Origin: a candidate division CSSED10-310 bacterium
Lineage (GTDB): Bacteria; CSSED10-310; JAFGJC01
Length of the DNA: 20,144 nt
Direction of reading: 5' to 3'
Assembly: GCA_016929305.1 (NCBI GenBank)
Contig: JAFGJC010000376.1
Location: 1 to 20,144, forward strand
The position numbers and the translations under genes were made by a program. The notes below the pieces were generated by a model. The model saw only the letters and a list, made by a program, of their open reading frames with translations. It ran no database searches and had not been told where the DNA came from. Each line of letters starts with the position of its first letter. The stretch's first letter is position 1. This document shows, in pieces, positions 7,822 through 14,243 of this stretch.

Positions 7822-9090
7822 ATGAAATTAAAAGGTTGGAAAAATAATAAAGACTCTGAAGAAGATAAACTCCTTAATGAAATCAATGCCATTTTGCCGT
7901 CGAATATTGACTGGAAAAAAGGAGCTAAAGCCTACTTGCGCCAACTGGTTGAAAAAAAAGGTGAACACAACATCCGTTATCATTTGATTAAACCTTTTCT
8001 TGGCGGACCCGATTTCAATCCATTTTTTATCGATTTTTACAATTTTCTTAATATTGTTCAGAAACTTGATCTTGAAATGAAATCACGCGTCATTGATGTG
8101 GGTTGCGGATCCGGTTGGCTCGCTTACTATCTTGGAAAAATGGGTCACACAACGCTAGGCATTGACATCTCGGAAGAACTTATCGAACTAGCCCGTAAAC
8201 GTGTCGAAAGCGATCCTTATCCTCCCTTCATCGAATTCGATTGGAAGGTGTCGTTTATGGTATGTGACCTGGAGGAATCGACGCCGCGTGTGGATGAGCC
8301 TTTCGATGCTGCAATTTTTGAATCTGTCCTTCATCATTTCTACAATCCCATTGCAGTACTCCGTAATGTAAGCTCCATACTCAAACCAGAGGGTGTCATT
8401 GCCATCAGTGAAGGACATATGCCTGAAAAAAATACATCCAATTTCAAAGAAAACCTTGAGTTGATGAGAACTTATGGTACAATAGAACGGCCTTTTACCC
8501 GCAAGCAGCTAAAACAAATTTTGAGTATTGCGGGATTCAACCATTTCCAATTTTATAATCCGGTAAACGGGCTTTTCACTCAGAATCACAGAATTGCTGA
8601 GCGGGTTTATAGAACAATCGTTACAGATAATTATTTCAACATTGTGCTGGCATCCAGATCAGAAACGGCATTTCGTAAATATGTTCAGCAGGAAAAAGAC
8701 TATGACATGTTGGAATCCGGTATACACATTGTGACGGGATGTTATGAGCGAGAGACATCGCCAGAAGGAAAGATTTATCGATGGAGCGGTCCGGAGTGCA
8801 GATTGAGAACGGAAAATGTAAAACGTTTCGATCTGGTTCTGTCCAGTCACTGTCCTCATTATACCCACCAGCCTCAGTGTATACGAATATTCATCGATAA
8901 TTCGCCATATCAAACGATCGATTTTGATGAGGAAAAATCAACATTGTCTCTCGATATTGCCCTGAATAGCAGTTCCTGCATTATTGATATCGTTTCCGAA
9001 AACTGTTTCAGTCCAAAATGGTATCAGCAAATGGACTCGAGATTACTTTCATTTATGATAGGATGTGAACATATTAAGCTGTTTAAATAG
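7822..9090 (+). CDS. SAM-dependent class I methyltransferase with C-terminal beta domain
   Basis: 422 residues if started at ATG 7822, chosen because GAGGA at 7806-7810 lies 11 nt upstream. An in-frame ATG at 7804 and TTG at 7759 lack a ribosome site. Residues about 88-215 are a class I methyltransferase fold: motif I VIDVGCGSGWL near 90-100, acidic residue D115 in LGIDISEE, and later FESVLHHFYNP and SSILKPEGVIAISEG. Residues about 290-422 form a beta-rich module (IRIFIDNSPYQTIDF, CIIDIVSENCFSPK, DSRLLSFMIG) of the kind seen at the C-terminus of some polysaccharide-biosynthesis enzymes. The substrate is probably a saccharide or lipid of the envelope, by context. It is divergent from the GT-C gene and ends 13 nt from the convergent four-helix-bundle gene. 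Confidence 0.75.
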   Translation: MKLKGWKNNKDSEEDKLLNEINAILPSNIDWKKGAKAYLRQLVEKKGEHNIRYHLIKPFLGGPDFNPFFIDFYNFLNIVQKLDLEMKSRVIDVGCGSGWLAYYLGKMGHTTLGIDISEELIELARKRVESDPYPPFIEFDWKVSFMVCDLEESTPRVDEPFDAAIFESVLHHFYNPIAVLRNVSSILKPEGVIAISEGHMPEKNTSNFKENLELMRTYGTIERPFTRKQLKQILSIAGFNHFQFYNPVNGLFTQNHRIAERVYRTIVTDNYFNIVLASRSETAFRKYVQQEKDYDMLESGIHIVTGCYERETSPEGKIYRWSGPECRLRTENVKRFDLVLSSHCPHYTHQPQCIRIFIDNSPYQTIDFDEEKSTLSLDIALNSSSCIIDIVSENCFSPKWYQQMDSRLLSFMIGCEHIKLFK

Positions 9091-9103
9091 CGCTTTGCAG
9101 ATA

Positions 9104-9580
9104 TCAATTGATTAATTGTTTATTTTGCGCACTCAATTGCATCAACTCCAAAATGATAATTTCCATTCTTCTTTTATCGTCATGTGAGATTACCTTAAGT
9201 TGCATGGCTAGGTGAATTTCAGTATCCAGTTTTGCGAGGCTGCTTTGTGTTTTTTTTATCATAAAATCTATAAAAACCTGTTGACCGGAGACATATCCTT
9301 CAGCGATTTGAGTTGGTATGGACATTGCTGTTTTTTTTATATGTTCCTGAATTTCAGCGAAGACATTCGATGGGCAATGTGAAAGAACACCAAACACCGT
9401 TCGCACCAACTCCACTGCTCTCTGCCATAACACTATCTTGCGATAAGATCGCAATGAACTTTCTGGTTTTGGAATCAGTTTCCCTTCTGTTTCAGATTGG
9501 AGGGTTCCTGATTGACGGTATTCATTTTTTTTTAAGAACCGCCAGGATTTTAGCTTAAGGTATTCGTTTGCAACTGCCAT
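9104..9580 (-). CDS. Four-helix-bundle protein in the lexA-dinB unit
   Basis: A 158-residue protein. Residues about 43-155 match the four-helix-bundle/23S-IVS family: SYRKIVLWQRAVELVRTVF, then IKKTAMSIPTQIAEGYVSG (a good match to the family SIpsNIAEG motif), then KKTQSSLAKLDTEIHLAMQL. The first 42 residues are a polar extension not usual for the family. ATG 9580 has ACAGG about 5-7 nt upstream inside the dinB tail; an alternative TTG at residue 43 would remove the extension. It begins 10 nt after the dinB stop, so it is probably co-transcribed with lexA and dinB and may be damage-inducible. Family function is unknown. It converges with the methyltransferase gene. Confidence 0.75.
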   Translation of the reverse strand: MAVANEYLKLKSWRFLKKNEYRQSGTLQSETEGKLIPKPESSLRSYRKIVLWQRAVELVRTVFGVLSHCPSNVFAEIQEHIKKTAMSIPTQIAEGYVSGQQVFIDFMIKKTQSSLAKLDTEIHLAMQLKVISHDDKRRMEIIILELMQLSAQNKQLIN

Positions 9581-9590
9581 TCAGACCTGT

Positions 9591-10802
9591 TTACTGCCGC
9601 GGCATAATACGATTTCGTGAGGACGCAATTCTTGATCCAAATCGAACGGACTTCTGTCCAAATCTGACTTTTATGCCATCGACGGTTTTGTAAAAGGTTT
9701 CCAGTTTGACGTTGGTTCTTTCGAACAACGATAACTGTTTAATGTCAGAAACAAGATTATGCGCACAGACGCCGATTAAACGTATGCCCTTATTATCGGG
9801 CCAGTTTGTATGAACCAGGTCAATGGCGAGATTAAAAAGAATTCTATCTGAATTCGAGGGTGTTTTAAGAGATACGGTTCGGGTAATGGTCTGATAGGCA
9901 GCATCCCGTATTTTAACGGTGAGTGCAGCTACTCGCCTATTCTCCTGTCGAAGTCGAAAACCCAACCGTTCTATCAGCCGACGGACTTCCTCCCTGACAC
10001 GAACGGAATCCGTAACATCTTCCGCAAATGTCACCTCATGGCTCCGGCTTGGTGCCTGGGATGGCGCGCGGCTAATAGGACCGGCTGAACCAGTAGCAAT
10101 CCGGTACAGAACTGATGACCACCTCCCCATCATTCTGGTCAATTCATCCTGACTTTTCGATGCAATGTCGCCGATTCGATACAGACCGTGCTTGTGGAAC
10201 TTTGGCAGGCTTTTTTTCCCGATACCCGGTATCCGCTCTACCTTTAACGGTGAAATGAAAACCTGTTCATATCCCGGTAAAATTACGGCCAATCCGCCGG
10301 GCTTTGATAACTCGGCTGCTATTTTCGCAATCGTTCCAGAATTCGCCAATCCTCCAGATGCTGGCAAACCGAGTTCGTATTTTATATCCAATAAAATTCG
10401 ATGCGCTATTTCCATGGGCTTCCCAAACAATAATTCACAACCTGTCAAATCAACTCGAGCCTCATCGATTGATAACTGAACGACAACCGGCGAATATCTT
10501 CGAAGAATTTCAATAAATCTTTTCGAATAATGCGAATATGCTTCAAAATCCCCTGGAAGCCATACTGCACTTGGACAGAGCCGTTCCGCCTGGACGGACG
10601 CCATTCCAGAATGGATACCAAATTTTCTGGCTTCATATGAACACGTGGAAACCACACCTCTCGGTGAACGTGATCCTACAATGACCGGTTTCCCTCGCAA
10701 ATCAGGTCTTTTTAATAATGAAACCTCGACATAAAAAGCATCCATATCAACATGCAAAATGTATTTATTATTTCCGGATTTCACTTGTGTTAGGCAAGTC
10801 AT
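9591..10802 (-). CDS. dinB: DNA polymerase IV (Y-family translesion polymerase)
   Basis: A 403-residue protein that copies damaged DNA at stalled forks. The metal-binding residues are present: D19 in HVDMDAFY, and D113 and E114 in SIDEA. Y24 is the steric-gate residue that excludes ribonucleotides. The helix-hairpin-helix IPGIGKK is at 191-197. The little-finger domain spans about 250-355 and QLSLF at 356-360 is a textbook sliding-clamp-binding motif. Some positions are unusual: R116 after DEA where most family members have an aromatic residue, and S28 where VE is normal. AGGGGA at the lexA stop gives a ribosome site 6 nt before ATG 10802. The gap to lexA is 11 nt, so it is likely under LexA control. 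Strong call. Confidence 0.93.
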   Translation of the reverse strand: MTCLTQVKSGNNKYILHVDMDAFYVEVSLLKRPDLRGKPVIVGSRSPRGVVSTCSYEARKFGIHSGMASVQAERLCPSAVWLPGDFEAYSHYSKRFIEILRRYSPVVVQLSIDEARVDLTGCELLFGKPMEIAHRILLDIKYELGLPASGGLANSGTIAKIAAELSKPGGLAVILPGYEQVFISPLKVERIPGIGKKSLPKFHKHGLYRIGDIASKSQDELTRMMGRWSSVLYRIATGSAGPISRAPSQAPSRSHEVTFAEDVTDSVRVREEVRRLIERLGFRLRQENRRVAALTVKIRDAAYQTITRTVSLKTPSNSDRILFNLAIDLVHTNWPDNKGIRLIGVCAHNLVSDIKQLSLFERTNVKLETFYKTVDGIKVRFGQKSVRFGSRIASSRNRIMPRQ

Positions 10803-10813
10803 TCCAGTCCCCT

Positions 10814-11419
10814 TTATCGACGGTATTTACGTATTAACCCGATGACAACGCCTTGAATGACGATTCGATCCGCTTTTATATACAATGGATCCATATCCCG
10901 ATTAGCAGGCTGTAACTTGATCATGGAACCCTCACGATAGAATCGTTTTACCGTGGCTTCTTCGGAATCGATGAGTGCCACAACAATTTCACCATCCAAA
11001 GCTTCGGATCTTTTCTCAATGATTATATGATCACCTTCATGAATACCGTCTTCAATCATTGAATTACCCTTAACTTTTAAAGCATATGTTTCAGTTCTGC
11101 CAATCATGTCCTCAGGAATGGAAAGCGTATCCGGATTTTCAATGGCAGCAATCGGTTCGCCTGCTGCAATCAACCCAAGCAGTGGAACATAAAGAGACTC
11201 AGAGGGTTTTATCGATATCAGTTCAATGGCGCGCGCACGATTTTTGGAACGCCGAATACATTCACGGTTTTCCAAAGCAGTCAGATGCTTATGAACTGTA
11301 GCGACGGAGCGCAACTTAAAAAAAGATTGAATTTCGGTAACCGTCGGTGCAATCCCGTTTCTTGACAGGTAAGATTTAATAAAATCGTAAATTTCTTTTT
11401 GGCGTTGAGTTAAATTCAT
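10814..11419 (-). CDS. lexA: LexA repressor (SOS regulator, self-cleaving)
   Basis: A 201-residue protein. The N-terminal winged-helix domain (LTQRQKEIYDFIKSYL near 3-18, then APTVTEIQSFFKLRSVATVHKHL near 24-46) binds DNA. The C-terminal S24 domain carries the cleavage site A86-G87 (LIAAGEP), nucleophile S120 (GNSM) and general base K158 (ATVKRF). RecA-activated autocleavage would induce the operon. The length is normal for the family. The recognition helix sequence differs from the E. coli type, fitting an uncommon operator. The start ATG 11419 has AGGAGA 5 nt upstream. It heads lexA-dinB-four-helix-bundle gene and has its own promoter with candidate operators (autoregulation). Confidence 0.96.
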   Translation of the reverse strand: MNLTQRQKEIYDFIKSYLSRNGIAPTVTEIQSFFKLRSVATVHKHLTALENRECIRRSKNRARAIELISIKPSESLYVPLLGLIAAGEPIAAIENPDTLSIPEDMIGRTETYALKVKGNSMIEDGIHEGDHIIIEKRSEALDGEIVVALIDSEEATVKRFYREGSMIKLQPANRDMDPLYIKADRIVIQGVVIGLIRKYRR

Positions 11420-11433
11420 GATTATCTCCTTTT

Positions 11434-11475
11434 TTTCGCCTTCTAATTCTAATATAAGGCGAAACCAAGGCGAAA
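11434..11475. promoter_or_regulatory. Candidate LexA operator: three copies of TTTCGCCTT
   Basis: On the + strand TTTCGCCTT (11434-11442) is followed after 13 nt by its exact inverse AAGGCGAAA (11456-11464), which is repeated exactly at 11467-11475. The two direct copies have an 11-bp period, about one helical turn, like the direct-repeat LexA boxes known from alpha-proteobacteria (GTTC-N7-GTTC), but the bases differ. The set covers the lexA promoter. No CTGT-N8-ACAG or GAAC-N4-GTTC box is present here. The repeats are seen directly; LexA binding is inferred. Confidence 0.6.
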
Positions 11476-11480
11476 GTCAA
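11451..11480 (-). promoter_or_regulatory. lexA promoter (sigma-70-like)
   Basis: On the minus strand, TTGACT (11475-11480) serves as -35 and TATATT (11451-11456) as -10, 18 nt apart. The predicted transcript starts near 11444, about 25 nt before the lexA ATG. Two of the three TTTCGCCTT elements lie between the boxes and the third overlaps the start region, so a bound repressor would block RNA polymerase. Confidence 0.7.
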
Positions 11481-11520
11481 CAGAAAAATTTCGGTTATGA
11501 TATCAGGGTAGACGAAATTT

Positions 11521-12510
11521 TCAGAAAATCGGCGTTTTACCACTTCTACCGGGTATTTCCTTGACCAGGACCGGTACGGCATATCCTGGTAAATTTTTAT
11601 TAAGCATTTTCAGGAGATTTACGGCTTTCATTTCTTCCACGCCAAAGTGAGATGCTCCCGCCACGGCATCCAATAGATGTAAATAGTATGGTTTGATTCG
11701 GAGCTGGATCAAACCCAGAAAAAGGTCCCGAAGCGTATCAACGTTATCGTTGACATTTTTTAATAGAACGGTTTGATTCAACAAGGGAAGCCCATGATTT
11801 ATCATAGCAGCGCATACTTCTATAACCTGTGATGTCAGCTCATAAGGATGATTGAAATGTGTTACGATCCACATGGTTTTGTAACGGCTTAAAATCTCTA
11901 TCAAATCTTTTGTTATCCGTTCAGGGAGAACAGCAGGAATTTTGGTATGGATGCGAAAAGTACGGATATGCGGTATGCCAGAAAACAATCGAAGCGTGTG
12001 ATCAATAGCTTCAGAAGCAAGTGTTAATGGATCACCTCCGGATAAAATAACTTCAGATACCTCCTTATGAACTCGGATATAATCCGCAATTTTTTCGAGA
12101 TTGGCAGGAAGCATAGTCTTTAAATTATTTTTCAATGCATGACGCCGGAAGCAAAATCGGCAGTGTACAGCACATGTCTGAGTTAACAGGACTAATACTC
12201 TGTTGCTGTATTTGTGAAGTAACCCAGGAACAGGCATAAACTGAGTTTCATGCAATGGATCGGGAGATGTGCCTGATACCGCTTCAAGTTCAGCAACTGA
12301 AGGAAGTACTTGTTTTGCTATCGGGCCCGTTTTCCCGGTTTTATTGATCAAGTCTAAATAATAAGGCGTAATTTTAACGGGAAAATCTTTCAGCACCTGT
12401 TTCAATGCATCAGAACCCGCCAGCACATCGCTAAACCTCGTAAGCAGGGAATCATACGCTATTCGAGCTTTATTCAATTGACTCTGCCAGATTACGTTTG
12501 ATTCAGACAA
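11521..12510 (-). CDS. EpmB-like lysine 2,3-aminomutase (EF-P beta-lysylation type)
   Basis: A 329-residue radical SAM/PLP enzyme. C113, C117 and C120 (CAVHCRFC) hold the 4Fe-4S cluster and are followed by the FRRH typical of the group. EVILSGGDPL and IRTFRIHTKIPAVLPERI are conserved, as are LLNQTVLLKNVND and PYYLHLLDAVAGASHF. The PLP lysine is K325 in PGRSGKTP. Its length is near EpmB (about 340) and well below canonical KamA (about 415), and PGLLHKY near 95-101 also fits EpmB, which isomerises lysine for modification of elongation factor P. No epmA or efp lies in the window, so the true substrate is open. The start is TTG 12510: AGGA lies 7 nt upstream and there is no in-frame ATG back to the stop at 12562-12564. 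Confidence 0.8.
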   Translation of the reverse strand: MSESNVIWQSQLNKARIAYDSLLTRFSDVLAGSDALKQVLKDFPVKITPYYLDLINKTGKTGPIAKQVLPSVAELEAVSGTSPDPLHETQFMPVPGLLHKYSNRVLVLLTQTCAVHCRFCFRRHALKNNLKTMLPANLEKIADYIRVHKEVSEVILSGGDPLTLASEAIDHTLRLFSGIPHIRTFRIHTKIPAVLPERITKDLIEILSRYKTMWIVTHFNHPYELTSQVIEVCAAMINHGLPLLNQTVLLKNVNDNVDTLRDLFLGLIQLRIKPYYLHLLDAVAGASHFGVEEMKAVNLLKMLNKNLPGYAVPVLVKEIPGRSGKTPIF

Positions 12511-12583
12511 ATTCCGATCCTGCTGACCAGATACGCCACTGTTAAAAATTTCAACTAATTCTTATCTGGAGAAAAATTCCTTG
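12511..12583. other. sodB-epmB-like intergenic stretch with a spaced inverted repeat
   Basis: The 73 nt between the sodB stop and the TTG start hold CCAGATA (12527-12533) and TATCTGG (12563-12569), exact inverses 29 nt apart, with a near-palindrome GTTAAAAATTTCAAC between them (12541-12555). A folded leader or operator is possible. No good promoter or T-tailed terminator is seen. Confidence 0.3.
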
Positions 12584-13180
12584 CTATTCCTGAAGATTTT
12601 TCAGAACAAAATCCCAGTTAAGGAGAAACTGAATGAAATTATCGATGTAATCCGGTCGTCGATTTTGGAAATCCAAATAATATGCATGTTCCCAAACATC
12701 GATGGTTAGCAGCGGTTTGATTCCTTGTGCGATGGGAGTACCCGCATTAGCGGTTTTCATAATATCAAGTTTGTCGTTATCCTTTACAAGCCAAGCCCAT
12801 CCGCTACCGAATTGAGTGGAAGCAGCTGTTTTAAAGGCATTTTTAAACTGATCAAATCCACCGAAGTTTTTTTCCAGAAGTTGAAGTATCTTTTTCGGGG
12901 GTGCACCTCCACCATGTTTTTTCATGCAATACCAGTAAAACGTATGATTCCACACCTGGGCAGCATTATTGAATATTCCTGTCTTTTCAGGATTTCCAAA
13001 AGAATATTTGATGATATCCTCAAGTGATTCTTTCTCGAGTTCTGTGCCTTCAATTAATTTATTTAAATTGGTCACGTAAGCGTTATGGTGTTTCCCATGA
13101 TGAAAATCAAGGGTTCTTGAAGAAATATAAGGCTCCAAAGCATCCTTTGGATAGGGCAATTCAGGTAATAAAAAAGCCAT
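12584..13180 (-). CDS. sodB: Superoxide dismutase, Fe type
   Basis: 198 residues from ATG 13180, chosen because AAGGAGG lies just upstream; a further ATG at 13195 would add five residues but overlaps that ribosome site. The protein closely follows E. coli SodB along its whole length. Metal ligands are H27, H79 (AAQVWNHTFYW), D161 and H165 (DVWEHAYYLDF). Q75 in the AAQ motif and NAGTP near 145-149 favour iron rather than manganese. No signal peptide is seen, so it is cytoplasmic. It converts superoxide to peroxide and oxygen, implying at least intermittent oxygen exposure. It has its own promoter and is divergent from the GIN-domain gene. Confidence 0.94.
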   Translation of the reverse strand: MAFLLPELPYPKDALEPYISSRTLDFHHGKHHNAYVTNLNKLIEGTELEKESLEDIIKYSFGNPEKTGIFNNAAQVWNHTFYWYCMKKHGGGAPPKKILQLLEKNFGGFDQFKNAFKTAASTQFGSGWAWLVKDNDKLDIMKTANAGTPIAQGIKPLLTIDVWEHAYYLDFQNRRPDYIDNFIQFLLNWDFVLKNLQE

Positions 13181-13206
13181 GATTTCCTCCTTCATTTTAT
13201 GATTTT

Positions 13207-13232
13207 TTAGCGTGAATCTTAAGCTACGCTAA
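13207..13232. repeat. Inverted repeat at the start of the sodB transcript
   Basis: TTAGCGT (13207-13213) and ACGCTAA (13226-13232) are exact inverses separated by 12 nt. They fall at about +2 to +27 of the predicted sodB mRNA. This could be an operator or a 5' stabilising hairpin. No T-run follows it, so it is not a clear terminator. Confidence 0.4.
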
Positions 13233-13240
13233 CCATGACC

Positions 13241-13269
13241 ATTTAACTTAAATTTCCGGGTGCTGTCAA
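13241..13269 (-). promoter_or_regulatory. sodB promoter
   Basis: On the minus strand a perfect TTGACA (13264-13269) is followed after 17 nt by TTAAAT (13241-13246). The predicted start is near 13234, leaving a leader of about 54 nt before ATG 13180. A short inverted repeat GCTGT-N6-ACAGC (13262-13277) overlaps the -35 box and could be an operator. Confidence 0.65.
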
Positions 13270-13414
13270 CTAACAGCCTTGCGAGCACTTCTACTCTGAA
13301 ATGTCTAATTTCTATGGTATGAGAACGATGAAGAACTTTTTTTCAGATGAAATCGTATTATGTAATATGATTGTTTTTTTTATATTTGTTTAAAGAATCT
13401 TCATGGAGGGTATT

Positions 13415-14128
13415 ATGACTAAAATAGGATTTACTATTTTTCTCACAGGGTGTTTATGTGCCATAACAGCCACAACAAATGCTATATCACTTAAGGGATC
13501 AGGAAACATCATTTCTGAAGATCGTGATTTACCCGAATTCACTAATATTACTGTTAAAGGTTCAACTGATGTCACATTAACACAGGATAACAAACGAGCT
13601 GTTCGAGTGACGGTGGACGATAATCTTATTTCACATCTGCAGACAGAAGTTGTTAACGGAACCCTTGAGATTTATTTTGATTGCAGTGTAAACACATCAG
13701 GCAATCATTTGGTGGAAATCGTCATACCTGTTCTTGAGAGTATAAAAATAAGCGGTTCCAGTGACGTCTCTGGAAATGGAACATGGAACTGTTCTGATCT
13801 AACGTTGGCGGTATCCGGTTCCGGTGACATTACATGTGACGTGAACGCAGATACTCTGACGGTTAAAATCTCCGGTTCAGGAGACATCATTTTATCCGGA
13901 AATACGGATGAAGTGACCTGCAAAATAGCAGGATCCGGAGATTTCAAAGCACTGGATTTGGAAGCAAAAGCCGCCGATATATCCATCAGCGGATCCGGTA
14001 ATGTAAAAATTCACGTTTCTGAAAAATTGAATGCAAGGATACTGGGAAGTGGTGATATTCAGTATTCCGGTAACCCGAAGATTGAACAGAGAATACTCGG
14101 GTCCGGATCCATCACCAACAGCAATTAA
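13415..14128 (+). CDS. Secreted GIN-domain (DUF2807) beta-helix-like protein
   Basis: 237 residues from ATG 13415, chosen because GGAGGG lies just upstream; the ATG at 13403 precedes that site. An N-terminal signal sequence (K3, then a hydrophobic run, with a likely cut near TTNA-IS at about 23) directs export. LTGC at 10-13 resembles a lipobox, but the hydrophobic part before it is short. The mature protein is the DUF2807 'head GIN' fold: KGSGNIISEDRDLPEFTNI, then SGSSDVSG and at least five SGSGD/GSGN-type turns spaced about 18-21 residues, as in a right-handed beta-helix. Function is unknown; the 'auto-transporter adhesin' label in databases is not evidence of adhesion. It is divergent from sodB; no convincing promoter is seen in 13281-13402, only TGTAAT at 13361. 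Confidence 0.78.
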   Translation: MTKIGFTIFLTGCLCAITATTNAISLKGSGNIISEDRDLPEFTNITVKGSTDVTLTQDNKRAVRVTVDDNLISHLQTEVVNGTLEIYFDCSVNTSGNHLVEIVIPVLESIKISGSSDVSGNGTWNCSDLTLAVSGSGDITCDVNADTLTVKISGSGDIILSGNTDEVTCKIAGSGDFKALDLEAKAADISISGSGNVKIHVSEKLNARILGSGDIQYSGNPKIEQRILGSGSITNSN

Positions 14129-14146
14129 TTTTTCTCCTCGCATCCC

Positions 14147-14175
14147 TTGACTCACTGAGCATTTAGTGCTAAATC
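14147..14175 (+). promoter_or_regulatory. Candidate gdhA promoter
   Basis: TTGACT (14147-14152) and TAAATC (14170-14175) are 17 nt apart. The -35 is good and the -10 is poor (three of six matches). The predicted leader is about 60 nt and contains GGGG-N6-CCCC (14197-14210) and a CCTCT/AGAGG pair (14215-14233) that overlaps the ribosome site. Confidence 0.4.
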
Positions 14176-14243
14176 GCACCCTGACTCGTGAGCAGCGGGG
14201 TCCACTCCCCTAAACCTCTTATTTCTTCAGAGGAGAAAGTAAA

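Noticed and set aside
9091..9117. Terminator between the methyltransferase and four-helix-bundle genes
   Set aside because: The only stem, CAATT/AATTG, is 5 bp and AT-only, too weak to call.
13262..13277. E. coli-type LexA box at sodB
   Set aside because: CTGT and ACAG are 6 nt apart rather than 8, and sodB is not an expected SOS gene.
13430..13455. Lipoprotein call for the GIN-domain protein (LTGC)
   Set aside because: The hydrophobic run before the cysteine is short and continues past it; a signal-peptidase I cut near TTNA fits at least as well, so I left it undecided.
13867..14120. CRISPR or tandem DNA repeat in the GGATCCGG-rich stretch
   Set aside because: The similarity is at protein level (SGSGD turns); spacing and bases vary, and the reading frame is intact.
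13705..14179. Minus-strand frames opposite the GIN-domain gene
   Set aside because: They are by-products of the regular SGSGD codon pattern, which avoids stops on the reverse strand.
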